This document shows positions 10,172 through 18,711 of a DNA stretch of 64,000 nt, piece by piece. The notes under the pieces were generated by a model. The model saw only the letters and a program-made list of their open reading frames with translations. It was not told the origin of the DNA and did not search any database. Both the position numbers and the translations under genes were made by a program. The DNA is from Amycolatopsis sp. DSM 110486 (GTDB taxonomy: Bacteria; Actinomycetota; Actinomycetes; Mycobacteriales; Pseudonocardiaceae), in the NCBI RefSeq assembly GCF_019468465.1, contig NZ_CP080519.1:6441001-6505000 (forward strand), written 5' to 3'. Positions within the stretch are counted from its first letter, which is position 1, and each line of letters opens with the position of its first letter.

Positions 10172-11653
10172 ATGACCCAGAATCTCGCGCACGAGTCCGC
10201 GGAAGTGAATGTTCCGTTACGGACGGTTGTCGGCAACCCGGAGCTCGCGCTCGACCTCGTGCGGGAGACGCTGCGGCCGGGTGCGCTCGACGCGCCCGTG
10301 CGCTGGGCCCACGTGAGCGAGCTCGACGATCCCGCGCCCTACCTGCTCGGCGCCGAGCTGGTGCTCACCGCCGGGGTGAACCTGCCGCGCGAGCCCGGGC
10401 ACTACGTCCGCCGCCTGCGCGACGCCGGCGTGACCGCGCTGGGCTTCGGCCTCACGCCGACGGTGTCGGAGACCCTGCCGGAGCCGCTGCGCGACGCGTG
10501 CGTGCGCCACGGCCTGCCGCTGGTCGTCGTGCCGCCGCGTACGCCGTTCCTCGCGATCAGCCGGGCCGTGGCCGTCGAGCTCGCCGAGGCGGGGCAACGC
10601 GAACAGCGCCGGACGGCCGTCGCGCGTGAGGCCCTCACGCGCGCTGCGGGCGACGGCATGGGGGCGCTCGTGACGACGCTGGCCGAGCGGCTGCGGGGCT
10701 GGGTGGCGCTCGTCGGGCCCGCGGACGCGCTCGTGGCGGGGCACGACGCGCCGCAGCCGTTGCCGCGCGAAGTCACGGACCTGCTCACGACGTTGCGCGC
10801 GGGCACCGGCATCCGCAGCGCGACCACCGAGCTGCCCGACAGCACGTACGTGGTGGCGCAGCCGGTGTACCCGCAGGCGACGGCGGCGCACCTGCTCGTG
10901 CTCGGGCGTCGCCGCCGGTTCGACGGTGGTGACCGCGCGATCCTCGCTGTCGGCGCGGCTTTGCTCGGGCTCGTCGGCCGCGCCGGGTCCGACACCGCGC
11001 AACTCGGCGCGGCGGCCACCGGGTTGTTGCTGGGGCAGGGCGGCGCGGACGTGCTGGCGACATTGCTGGGCACGGGGGAGTGCCGGCTCGTGGCCGGGGT
11101 CGCGCACCGCCGGGGTCCGGACGAGGTCGCCGTGCGCCACGACTGGCTGCGCGCGCGGCTCGACACCCCGCTCGTGCAGGTGCTGGCCGGGCCGCGGTTC
11201 CTGGCGGTGGTGGGTGCGTCGCCGGAGCTCGACGGGTTGCGCGAGCACGGCTGGCTCGCGGTGGCAGGCTCGCCCGTGACCGCGGACGGGCTGCCGGGCG
11301 CGCTCGCGGAGGCGGAGCTGCTGCTGGCCCGGGCGCAGGCCCTCGGGCGCCCGGTGGTGGCCGCGGATCCGCTGGGTTTCGACGCGCTCGTCGCGCCCGG
11401 TGCCGCGGCGGGGTTCGCCGAGCGGGTGCTGGCGCCGTTGCGGGAGCTGGACCGCGCGCACGACCGGGAGCTGGTGCCGACGCTGCGCACCTGGCTCGCG
11501 CACCACGGCGGCTGGGACCGCACGGCCGCCGAGCTCGGGGTGCACCGCAACAGCGTCCGGCACCGGATCGGGCAGGCCGAACGGGCGCTCGGCGTGGATC
11601 TTTCGGACCCGGAGACGAGGATGCGGCTCTGGTTCGCGTTGCGCTGGTCGTGA
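10172..11653 (+). CDS. PucR/CdaR-family transcriptional regulator
   Basis: 493 residues. The N-terminal PucR domain (residues ~25-130, including [12 protein letters not shown] and LPLVVVP) is followed by a GGDEF-like middle region and a C-terminal helix-turn-helix ([20 protein letters not shown] then [20 protein letters not shown]). PucR proteins commonly control purine, polyamine and amino-acid catabolism from a divergent position. Here it is divergent from the symporter operon with a 107-base shared region, so that operon is its likely target. ATG start preceded by GGGATGGA. Confidence 0.88.
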   Translation: MTQNLAHESAEVNVPLRTVVGNPELALDLVRETLRPGALDAPVRWAHVSELDDPAPYLLGAELVLTAGVNLPREPGHYVRRLRDAGVTALGFGLTPTVSETLPEPLRDACVRHGLPLVVVPPRTPFLAISRAVAVELAEAGQREQRRTAVAREALTRAAGDGMGALVTTLAERLRGWVALVGPADALVAGHDAPQPLPREVTDLLTTLRAGTGIRSATTELPDSTYVVAQPVYPQATAAHLLVLGRRRRFDGGDRAILAVGAALLGLVGRAGSDTAQLGAAATGLLLGQGGADVLATLLGTGECRLVAGVAHRRGPDEVAVRHDWLRARLDTPLVQVLAGPRFLAVVGASPELDGLREHGWLAVAGSPVTADGLPGALAEAELLLARAQALGRPVVAADPLGFDALVAPGAAAGFAERVLAPLRELDRAHDRELVPTLRTWLAHHGGWDRTAAELGVHRNSVRHRIGQAERALGVDLSDPETRMRLWFALRWS

Positions 11654-11704
11654 CGCCGGCTCGACGTTCGCCGTGAGCTGCGCGTGAGGTGACCGGAGTG
11701 TCCA

Positions 11705-11729
11705 TTCAGGTCTCTCAGGTGCTCTCAGG
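11705..11729 (+). promoter_or_regulatory. Triple TCAGG direct repeat upstream of the two-component operon
   Basis: TTCAGG (11705), CTCAGG (11714) and CTCAGG (11724) recur every 9-10 bases, just 22 bases before the response regulator start. Direct repeats near one helical turn apart are the usual binding sites of OmpR/PhoB-type dimers, so autoregulation is a reasonable inference. Confidence 0.4.
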
Positions 11730-11750
11730 AAACTGTGGGATTGTGGTCTC

Positions 11751-12425
11751 GTGCGTGTTCTGGTAGTCGAAGACGAAGAGCCCTTGGCCGACGCGATCGC
11801 CCGCGGCCTGCGCCGTGAGGGCATGGCGGTGGACGTCGCGTTGACCGGTGACGACGGGCATGAGAAGTCGTCCGTCACCCGGTACGACGTGGTGCTGCTC
11901 GACCGCGACCTGCCCGGGATGTCGGGCGACGAGCTGTGCCGCGAGATCGTCGCTTCGGGCGAGCTGACGCGGGTGCTCATGCTCACCGCGAGCAGTTCCG
12001 TCTCCGACCGGGTCGACGGGCTGTCCCTCGGTGCGGACGACTACCTCGCGAAGCCCTTCGCGTTCCCCGAGCTGGTCGCCCGCGTGCGCGCGCTCGGCCG
12101 CCGCGCGACGCCGGCCGCGCCACCGCTGCTCACGGCGGGCGACGTGGAGCTGGACCCGGCGAAGCGCATCGTGCGCCGCGCGAGCGGGCCGATCGACCTG
12201 ACGCGCAAGGAGTTCGGCGTGCTCGAGGTCCTGCTGTCGGCTTCGGGTTCGGTGGTCAGCAGCGAGGAGCTGCTGGAACGGGTGTGGGACGAGAACGCCG
12301 ACCCGTTCACCACGACGGTGCGGGTGACCGTGATGACCTTGCGCAAGAAGCTGGGTGAGCCGGGGATCATCGAGACCGTCGTGGGCTCGGGCTACCGCGT
12401 GCCGGTCGCGGAGGCCGGCGCGTAG
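11751..12425 (+). CDS. OmpR/PhoB-family response regulator
   Basis: 224 residues. Receiver domain: VVEDEEPL acidic pair, phospho-acceptor Asp in VVLLDRDLPG (about residue 51), Thr in LMLTAS, and Lys in YLAKPF. Winged-helix C-terminal half includes DLTRKEFGVLEVLL and RVTVMTLRKKLGE. GTG start. The stop codon shares one base with the GTG of the histidine kinase (TAGTG), so the pair is co-translated. The signal is unknown; downstream FtsX-like proteins suggest a cell-envelope link. Confidence 0.93.
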   Translation: MRVLVVEDEEPLADAIARGLRREGMAVDVALTGDDGHEKSSVTRYDVVLLDRDLPGMSGDELCREIVASGELTRVLMLTASSSVSDRVDGLSLGADDYLAKPFAFPELVARVRALGRRATPAAPPLLTAGDVELDPAKRIVRRASGPIDLTRKEFGVLEVLLSASGSVVSSEELLERVWDENADPFTTTVRVTVMTLRKKLGEPGIIETVVGSGYRVPVAEAGA

Positions 12426-13570
12426 TGAACCTGCCCGGCACACGCAGCCTGCGGGCCCGGGTCACGATCCTCGCGACCGTGCTGGTGGCCGCGGCCGGGC
12501 TGCTCCTGCTGTGGCTGGCGTGGTCGCTCGTGGGCGACGCGGTGGACGCCGTGCCGCACATGCCGCCCGGCACGATCGTGCGTGTGGACGGAGTCGACGT
12601 CGACGCGTCCACGCTCGCGCAGCACCTGCGCACGCACGCCGTGAACCGGGTGCTGATCTTCGGCTCGCTGGCGTTCTGCTTCGTCGTGGCCGCGGCGGCG
12701 ATCCTCGCGTGGACCTTCACTTCGCGCGTGCTGCTGCCGCTGCGCGAGATCACCGGCACCGCGCGGCGGCTGTCGGTGGAGTCGATGGGCGAGCGCATCG
12801 GCGAGATCCGCTCGCGCGACGAGCTGGCCGAGCTGGCCCAGACCTTCGACGACATGCTCGACCGCCTGCAGGCCGCGTTCGACGCGCAGCGCCACTTCGT
12901 CGCCAACGCGAGCCACGAGCTGCGCACGCCGCTTTCGGTCATCCGCACCGAGCTCGACGTCACGCTGTCTGACGAGGAAGCCGACGAGGCGGAACTCCGG
13001 CGGATGGGCGGCGTGGTCCGCGACGCCACGGAACGCGCGGGCCAGCTCGTGAACTCCCTGCTGCTCCTGGCCCGCACCGACGGCGCCGGCTTGGTGCTGC
13101 GGGAGCCGGTGGACTTGGCGGTGCTCGTCGGACGCGCGTGGGCGGCTGTGCGCGCGGAGGCTTCGGCGCGTGGCCTGCGGGCCGAGTTCGCCACCGTCGC
13201 CGCGCCCGCGTTCGGCGACCCCGCGCTCCTCGAACGCATCGCCGGCAACCTCGTCGAGAACGCTGTGCGCCACAACGTCGACAACGGCTGGCTCGAGGTC
13301 ACCACGACACCGGGCCCCCAGTGGTCCACGCTGCGCGTGCGCTCGTCGGGCGGCCTGTTGGACCCGGCGGCTGTGCCGGAGCTGTTCGAACCCTTCCGCC
13401 GCGCCGGCGTCGCCCGCACCGCCCGCTCCGGCGCGGGCCTGGGCCTCTCGATCGTCCGCGCCGCCGTCCAGGCCCACGGCGGCGCGATCTCCGCGGAACC
13501 TGTGGTGGGCGGCGGGTTGACGGTGACAGTGCACCTTCCGGCGGGTCCGCAAGGAGTTCCCGCCCGGTAA
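12425..13570 (+). CDS. Sensor histidine kinase
   Basis: 381 residues: transmembrane segment ~14-36, a short extracytoplasmic loop of ~40 residues, second transmembrane segment ~74-95, HAMP region, dimerisation helix with the phospho-accepting His in NASHELRTPLSVIRTELDV, then the ATP-binding domain with N-box NLVENAVRHN and glycine box GAGLGLSIVRA. The small external loop suggests sensing of membrane or envelope state rather than a large ligand. Cognate partner of the regulator immediately upstream. Confidence 0.93.
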   Translation: MNLPGTRSLRARVTILATVLVAAAGLLLLWLAWSLVGDAVDAVPHMPPGTIVRVDGVDVDASTLAQHLRTHAVNRVLIFGSLAFCFVVAAAAILAWTFTSRVLLPLREITGTARRLSVESMGERIGEIRSRDELAELAQTFDDMLDRLQAAFDAQRHFVANASHELRTPLSVIRTELDVTLSDEEADEAELRRMGGVVRDATERAGQLVNSLLLLARTDGAGLVLREPVDLAVLVGRAWAAVRAEASARGLRAEFATVAAPAFGDPALLERIAGNLVENAVRHNVDNGWLEVTTTPGPQWSTLRVRSSGGLLDPAAVPELFEPFRRAGVARTARSGAGLGLSIVRAAVQAHGGAISAEPVVGGGLTVTVHLPAGPQGVPAR

Positions 13571-13600
13571 CGTTCCCGCGCGCCGCGCTGATGATCGTGC

Positions 13601-14113
13601 GTGGGGATTCGCTTGTGGCGCTGGTTGGCGCCTGTTCTCGTGGCCGCGCTCGGCGCGGGTGTCGGCTTGGCCTTCGTGGTCGGCATGGCCGTGCGGCCGG
13701 ATCCGCTGCCGATCGACCGCACGCCGGTGCCGCTCGCCGCACACCAGCTGTGCCGGGATGTGCAGGCGTACTTCGACACCGACGAGCAGATGCGGCGCGC
13801 GGCCGGCTCGTTCCACGACGATCCCGACGCGCGGCTGGTCTTCGTCGAGACCAAACATGAGTCCTTCCTCTCTCTGCGCGACGGCTTCAAGGACCATCCG
13901 GAGATCCTGAACGGCCTGGGCGGCGAGGAGAGCTCGCCCGCGGTGGTCACCGTCGTGCCGCCGCCCGCCACCGACCTCGTCGCCTACACCGCCCGCCTGA
14001 AGACCCGCTTCCCGGACGCGCAGGAGGTCTACTCCCTCGACGTCAACGCCTTCAACGAGAAGTTCGGCAAACCTCGCGACGCCCCGACCTGCCCACGTGC
14101 GGGCGAGTACTGA
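13601..14113 (+). CDS. FtsX extracellular-domain-like single-pass protein, copy 1
   Basis: 170 residues. A signal-anchor (LAPVLVAALGAGVGLAFVV, residues ~9-27) is followed by an extracytoplasmic domain. The pattern QMRRAAGSFHDDPDARLVFV, then a Phe/Leu-rich helix (FLSLRDGFKDHPEIL) and an Ala-Tyr-x6-RFPDAQEV end resembles the extracellular domain of FtsX, the division permease that activates peptidoglycan hydrolases. The four-helix permease part is absent. Cys near the start of the domain and a terminal TCPRAGEY may form a disulfide. GTG start, 30 bases after the histidine kinase. First of three tandem paralogues. Confidence 0.75.
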   Translation: MGIRLWRWLAPVLVAALGAGVGLAFVVGMAVRPDPLPIDRTPVPLAAHQLCRDVQAYFDTDEQMRRAAGSFHDDPDARLVFVETKHESFLSLRDGFKDHPEILNGLGGEESSPAVVTVVPPPATDLVAYTARLKTRFPDAQEVYSLDVNAFNEKFGKPRDAPTCPRAGEY

Positions 14114-14151
14114 CGGGGACCGGTCCCGGCCGCGTGGGTGATGATCGAATG

Positions 14152-14682
14152 ATGGGGATTCGTATCTGGCGCTGGCTCGCCCCGGTGCTGGTGCTCGCAC
14201 TGGGCGCGGGCGTCGGGCTGGCGTTCGTCGTCGGGGCGGCCGTGCGGCCGGCTCCGCTGCCGGTGGATCGCACACCGGTGCCGCTGGCAGGGCATCGGCC
14301 GTGCGCGGCCGTTCAGGTGTTCTTCGACGCCGGTGCGCCCGGGCGGGATCTCGACCAGGAGATGCGGAGGGCCGCCGCCGCGCTCGCCGACGACCCGAAG
14401 GCGCGGCGCGTGTACACCGAGACCCAGGCCGAGGCGTGGGTGCGCTTCCAGGAGCTGTTCAAGGACCACCCCGATCTGCTGGCCGAGGCAGGCCCGGAGA
14501 ACATGCCGGCCTCGGTGACCGTGATCCCCGTGCCGGGCACCGACCTCACCGCCTACGCGACAGAGCTCGGCAAGCGGTTCCCGACCGCGAAGAACGCCCA
14601 GCCCTTCGACATCAATGCCGTCAGGGACAAGCTGGAGCCGGACAAAAGGGGCCCGGCCTGCCCGCGCGCGGGAGAGTTCTGA
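14152..14682 (+). CDS. FtsX extracellular-domain-like single-pass protein, copy 2
   Basis: 176 residues, same plan as copies 1 and 3: MGIRIWRWLAPVLVLALGAG signal-anchor, paired cysteines (HRPCAAVQVFF near the start and PACPRAGEF at the end), and the FtsX-like pattern DDPKARRVYTETQ...FQELFKDHPDLL. ATG at 14152 is chosen by alignment with its siblings; ATG at 14149 is equally possible. It carries a short insert (DAGAPGRDLDQ) relative to copy 1. Confidence 0.75.
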   Translation: MGIRIWRWLAPVLVLALGAGVGLAFVVGAAVRPAPLPVDRTPVPLAGHRPCAAVQVFFDAGAPGRDLDQEMRRAAAALADDPKARRVYTETQAEAWVRFQELFKDHPDLLAEAGPENMPASVTVIPVPGTDLTAYATELGKRFPTAKNAQPFDINAVRDKLEPDKRGPACPRAGEF

Positions 14683-14703
14683 CGGGTCAGGAAGAATCGG
14701 CGC

Positions 14704-15198
14704 ATGGGGATTCGTTTGTGGCGCTGGCTCGCGCCCGTCATGGTGGTTGCGCTCGGGGTGGGCGCCGGTGCCGCGTTCCTCGTCGCCGGGGCGGTGCGGC
14801 CCGTGGTGTTGGCGGCGAACCGGACATTGCCGCCGACAACCGGACATCAGTCTTGCATGGCCGTGCAGGTCTACTTCCGCGACGACGATGCGATGCGGAG
14901 CGCCGCCGCCGTGCTCCGGAACGACCCGAAGGCCCGCCGGGTCTACCTCGACACCCAGGCCCTGACCTGGATGGAGTTCAAGAAGATCTACCAGCAGGAT
15001 CCGGCGAAAATCGCCGCGACGAGTGAGAGCGCCATGCCGGCGACGGTGGCCGTGCTTCCGGTGCCGGGCACCGACCTCAATGCTTACGCCGCGGAGTTGA
15101 AGCAGCGGTTCCCGGACGCGCAGAAGACAAAGACGTTCGACCTCGAGGCCGCGCAGGAAAAGTACGCCCCGGAGGCACAGGGCGACGTCTGCGCGTAA
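14704..15198 (+). CDS. FtsX extracellular-domain-like single-pass protein, copy 3
   Basis: 164 residues: signal-anchor (RLWRWLAPVMVVALGVGAGA), then HQSCMAVQVYFRDDDAMRSA, NDPKARRVYLDTQ, and DLNAYAAELKQRFPDAQ, again like the external domain of FtsX without its permease. The first Cys is kept; the last Cys is four residues from the C-terminus (GDVCA). More diverged in the middle (KKIYQQDPAKI). Begins 21 bases after copy 2 and is followed by a hairpin terminator, closing the two-component operon. Confidence 0.75.
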   Translation: MGIRLWRWLAPVMVVALGVGAGAAFLVAGAVRPVVLAANRTLPPTTGHQSCMAVQVYFRDDDAMRSAAAVLRNDPKARRVYLDTQALTWMEFKKIYQQDPAKIAATSESAMPATVAVLPVPGTDLNAYAAELKQRFPDAQKTKTFDLEAAQEKYAPEAQGDVCA

Positions 15199-15207
15199 GC
15201 GCCGAAC

Positions 15208-15240
15208 CGGGGCGGCCGTCCACACAGGACAGCCGCCCCG
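15208..15240. terminator. Bidirectional terminator between FtsX-like copy 3 and fadB
   Basis: Perfect nine-base stem CGGGGCGGC / GCCGCCCCG, with an inner CGTCC/GGAC pairing, between two convergent genes. No T-tract. Confidence 0.7.
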
Positions 15241-15246
15241 AGAACA

Positions 15247-17358
15247 TCAAGCCACCGGCACCGAAGCCACACCCGGAGCCAGGAACGGCTTACCGTTCAC
15301 CCGCTCCGAAACCCCCGCGCGGTCCAGGTACGGCGTGATGCCGCCGTTCCAGAACGGCCAGCCCGCGCCCAGCAGCAGGCACAGGTCGATGTCCTGCGCT
15401 TCCGCGACCACGCCCTCGTCGAGCATGATGCGGATCTCCTCGGCGATCGCGTTCAGCGCGCGGTCACGCACCTGCTCGGCCGTGGAGGGCGACCCGCCGC
15501 GCGTCCAGAGGGCGTCGACCTCCGGGTCGACGGACGCGGTGCCCGAGGAGTCCCAGGTCCACACGCCCTTCTTGCCCGCCTGCACGAACTTGGCGAGGTT
15601 CTCGCTCACCGTGAAGCGGTCGGGGAACGAGCCGTGCAGCGTCTCGCCCACGTGCAGCGCGATGGCGGGGCCCACGAGCTGCATCAGGTTCAGCGGCGAC
15701 ATCGGCAGGCCGAGCGGCTCCAGCGCCGAGTCCGCGACCTCGAACGGCGTGCCCTCGTCGACGGACACCAGCACCTCGCCGAGGAAGCGCAGCAGGAGCC
15801 GGTTGACGACGAACGCCGTGGCGTCCTTTACCAGCACGCTCGACTTCTTCAGCTGCTTGCCGACCGAGAACGCCGTGGCGAGCGTGGCGTCATCGGTCTG
15901 CTCGCCGCGCACGATCTCCAGCAGCGGCAGCACGGCGACCGGGTTGAAGAAGTGGAAACCCACCACGCGCTCGGGGTGCTGCAGCTTCGAGGCCATCGCC
16001 GTGATCGACAGTGACGACGTGTTGGTCGCCAGGATCGCCTCGGGCGACACGTGCTGCTCCAGCTCCGCGAACACCGCCTGCTTCACGCCCAGCTCTTCGA
16101 ACACGGCCTCGATCACGAAGTCGGCGTCGGCGAACGCGGCCTTGTCGAGCGACCCGGTCACCAGCGCCTTGAGCCGGTTGGCGCCGTCCGGCGACACGCG
16201 CTTGCGGGCGAGCAGCTTGTCGATCTCGTCGTGGACGTAACCCACGCCCTTGTCGACGCGTGCCTGGTCGACGTCGGTGAGCACCACCGGCACCTTGAGA
16301 CGGCGCACGAACAGCAGCGCGAGCTGGCTCGCCATCAGGCCCGCGCCCACGATGCCGACCTTGTTCACCTTGCGCGCCAACGACTTGTCCGGCGCACCGG
16401 CCGGCCGCTTAGCGCGCTTGTTCACGAGGTTGAACGAGTACAGCCCGGCGCGCAGCACGTCGGACATCAGCAGCTCGGCCAGCCCGTCCGTCTCGGCGGC
16501 GTACCCGCGGTCGAGATCGTTCTCCCGCGCCAGCTCCAGCAGCTCCACGGCCTTCGTCGCGCCCGGCGACGCGCCGTGCGTGCGACCGTCCACGATGGAC
16601 TTCGCCCGCGCGACGGCCGCGTCCCAGCCGGCGCCCCGGTCGATGTCGCGCCGGGCCGGGGTGACTTCGCCGTTCACGACCTTGGCGAGCCACAGCAGCG
16701 ACTGCTCGAGGTAGTCGGCCGAGCCGAACACCTCGTCCACGATGCCGAGCTCGGCCGCCTGCTTGACGTTGAGCATCTTGTTCTGCGCCAGCGCGTTCTC
16801 GATGATCACGGTCACGGCGGCGTCGGCCCCGATGAGGTTCGGCAGCAGCTGCGTGCCGCCCCAGCCCGGGAACAGGCCGAGGAACACCTCGGGGAACGCG
16901 ATCGCGGCGGTGTTCTCCGACAGCGTGCGGTAGTGGCACGACAGCGCGAGCTCGAGCCCGCCGCCCATCACCGCGCCGTTGACGAAGCCGAACGTCGGGA
17001 TCGTCGACTCGGTGAGCCGGCGGAACACGTCGTGGCCGGTCTGCGCGATCTTGCGGGCCAGCGCCGGGTCCGACACGGCCTCCACACCGGACAGATCCGC
17101 GCCGACGGCAAAGATGAACGGCTTGCCGGTGACCGCGATCGCCGCGGGTTCGGCCTCGAATGCCACGTCGAGCGCGGCGTTGAGCGACACGAGGCCCTGC
17201 GGGCCGAACGTGCTCGGCCGGGTGTGGTCGTGGCCGTTGTCGAGCGTGATCAGCGCGACCGGCTTCGCGAGCCCGGGCACCTTCACCAGGCGCGTGACGG
17301 CGGTGGTCACGACCTCGTCGGGGAACGCGGCCTTGGCCTCTTCAGCGGTGAAAGTCAT
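15247..17358 (-). CDS. fadB: Fatty-acid oxidation multifunctional protein, alpha subunit
   Basis: 703 residues. The N-terminal enoyl-CoA hydratase domain (about 1-260) has VNGAVMGGGLELALSCHYRT and the acidic region AFPEVFLGLFPGWGGTQ. The 3-hydroxyacyl-CoA dehydrogenase part starts at KVGIVGAGLMASQLALLF (NAD Rossmann motif, ~residue 330) and includes GFHFFNPVAVLPLLEIV. Together they perform steps two and three of beta-oxidation. ATG directly abuts the stop of the thiolase gene (TAAATG), so the two form an operon and probably a complex. Confidence 0.95.
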   Translation of the reverse strand: MTFTAEEAKAAFPDEVVTTAVTRLVKVPGLAKPVALITLDNGHDHTRPSTFGPQGLVSLNAALDVAFEAEPAAIAVTGKPFIFAVGADLSGVEAVSDPALARKIAQTGHDVFRRLTESTIPTFGFVNGAVMGGGLELALSCHYRTLSENTAAIAFPEVFLGLFPGWGGTQLLPNLIGADAAVTVIIENALAQNKMLNVKQAAELGIVDEVFGSADYLEQSLLWLAKVVNGEVTPARRDIDRGAGWDAAVARAKSIVDGRTHGASPGATKAVELLELARENDLDRGYAAETDGLAELLMSDVLRAGLYSFNLVNKRAKRPAGAPDKSLARKVNKVGIVGAGLMASQLALLFVRRLKVPVVLTDVDQARVDKGVGYVHDEIDKLLARKRVSPDGANRLKALVTGSLDKAAFADADFVIEAVFEELGVKQAVFAELEQHVSPEAILATNTSSLSITAMASKLQHPERVVGFHFFNPVAVLPLLEIVRGEQTDDATLATAFSVGKQLKKSSVLVKDATAFVVNRLLLRFLGEVLVSVDEGTPFEVADSALEPLGLPMSPLNLMQLVGPAIALHVGETLHGSFPDRFTVSENLAKFVQAGKKGVWTWDSSGTASVDPEVDALWTRGGSPSTAEQVRDRALNAIAEEIRIMLDEGVVAEAQDIDLCLLLGAGWPFWNGGITPYLDRAGVSERVNGKPFLAPGVASVPVA

Positions 17359-18594
17359 TTACTTCGCCCCCTCGAACGCCGGGTTCTCCCAGATCACAGT
17401 GCCGCCCATGCCGATGCCGATGCACATGGTGGTCATGCCGTAGCGCACGTCGGGGCGCTCGGCGAACTGGCGCGCCAGCTGCGTCATCAGCCGCACGCCG
17501 GACGAGGCCAGCGGGTGCCCGCACGCGATCGCGCCGCCCCACTGGTTCACGCGCGGGTCGTCCTGGTCGATGCCGAAGTGGTCGAGGAAGGCGAGCACCT
17601 GCACGGCGAACGCCTCGTTGATCTCGAACAGGCCGATGTCGTCGATCGACAACCCGGTGCGCTTGAACAGCTTCTCCGTCGCCGGGATCGGGCCGATGCC
17701 CATGACCTCGGGCTCGACGCCGGCGAACGAGTAGCCGACCAGCCGCATCGCGACGGGCAGGCCCAGCTCGCGCGCGGTTTCCTCGTCGGCGAGGAGCGAC
17801 GCGGTGGCGCCGTCGTTGAGGCCCGCGGCGTTGCCCGCGGTGATGCGGCCGTGCGGCCGGAACGGCGTCTTCAGCTTCGCCAGCTGCTCCACGGTCGTGC
17901 CCGGGCGCGGCGGCTCGTCCTCGGTCGCGAGGCCCCAGCCCAGTTCCTTCGACCGGATCGCGACCGGCACGAGCTCCGGGCCGATCTTGCCGGTCTTCAC
18001 GGCCTCGGCGTAGCGCTCCTGGCTGCGCGCGGCGTAGGCGTCGGTGCGCTCCTTGGTGATCTCGGGGAACCGGTCGTGCAGGTTCTCCGCGGTCTGGCCC
18101 ATGACGAGCGCGGTCGGGTCCACGAGCTTGTCGGCGATGATGCGCGGGTTCGGGTCCACGCCCTCGCCCATCGGGTGGCGGCCCATGTGCTCGACGCCGC
18201 CGGCGATGGCGATGTCGTAGGCGCCGAAGCCGATGCCGCTCGCGACCGTGGTCACGGCCGTCATCGCGCCGGCGCACATGCGGTCGATCGCGAAACCCGG
18301 CACGGACTTCGGCAGGCCGGCCAGCAGGGCGGCCGTGCGCCCGATGGTCAGGCCCTGGTCGCCGATCTGGGTCGTCGCGGCGATGGCGACGTCGTCCACG
18401 CGCTCGGGCGGCAGCTCGGGGTGCCGCCGCAGCAGCTCACGGATGGCGTTGACGACCAGGTCGTCCGCGCGGGTCCCGGCGTAGATGCCCTTGTCACCCG
18501 CCTTGCCGAAGGGGGTGCGTACCCCTTCGACGAACACGACGTTGCGTACCCCACGCGCGGTCGGCGCAAGAGGCGGCGTTGCTGGTGCGGCCAC
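17359..18594 (-). CDS. fadA: Acetyl-CoA acyltransferase (thiolase), beta subunit
   Basis: 411 residues. Active-site Cys in AIDRMCAGAMTAV, catalytic His in GGAIACGHPLASSG (this variant of the GHP motif is slightly unusual), and second Cys near the end in TMCIGIGMGG. Performs the last, thiolytic step of beta-oxidation. GTG at 18594 is chosen because CAGGAG precedes it; the open frame continues to 18690 without a better site. Operon with fadB. Confidence 0.95.
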   Translation of the reverse strand: MAAPATPPLAPTARGVRNVVFVEGVRTPFGKAGDKGIYAGTRADDLVVNAIRELLRRHPELPPERVDDVAIAATTQIGDQGLTIGRTAALLAGLPKSVPGFAIDRMCAGAMTAVTTVASGIGFGAYDIAIAGGVEHMGRHPMGEGVDPNPRIIADKLVDPTALVMGQTAENLHDRFPEITKERTDAYAARSQERYAEAVKTGKIGPELVPVAIRSKELGWGLATEDEPPRPGTTVEQLAKLKTPFRPHGRITAGNAAGLNDGATASLLADEETARELGLPVAMRLVGYSFAGVEPEVMGIGPIPATEKLFKRTGLSIDDIGLFEINEAFAVQVLAFLDHFGIDQDDPRVNQWGGAIACGHPLASSGVRLMTQLARQFAERPDVRYGMTTMCIGIGMGGTVIWENPAFEGAK

Positions 18595-18711
18595 GAATGC
18601 TCCTGAAGTAGACAGAAATCCTGTCCGCACGATAGCCCTTGTTACCCACGGGTAACCAGGGGAGTGGCCCGGACGAGTGGGCGACGGCACACTCCCGGGC
18701 GGCCCCGGCCC

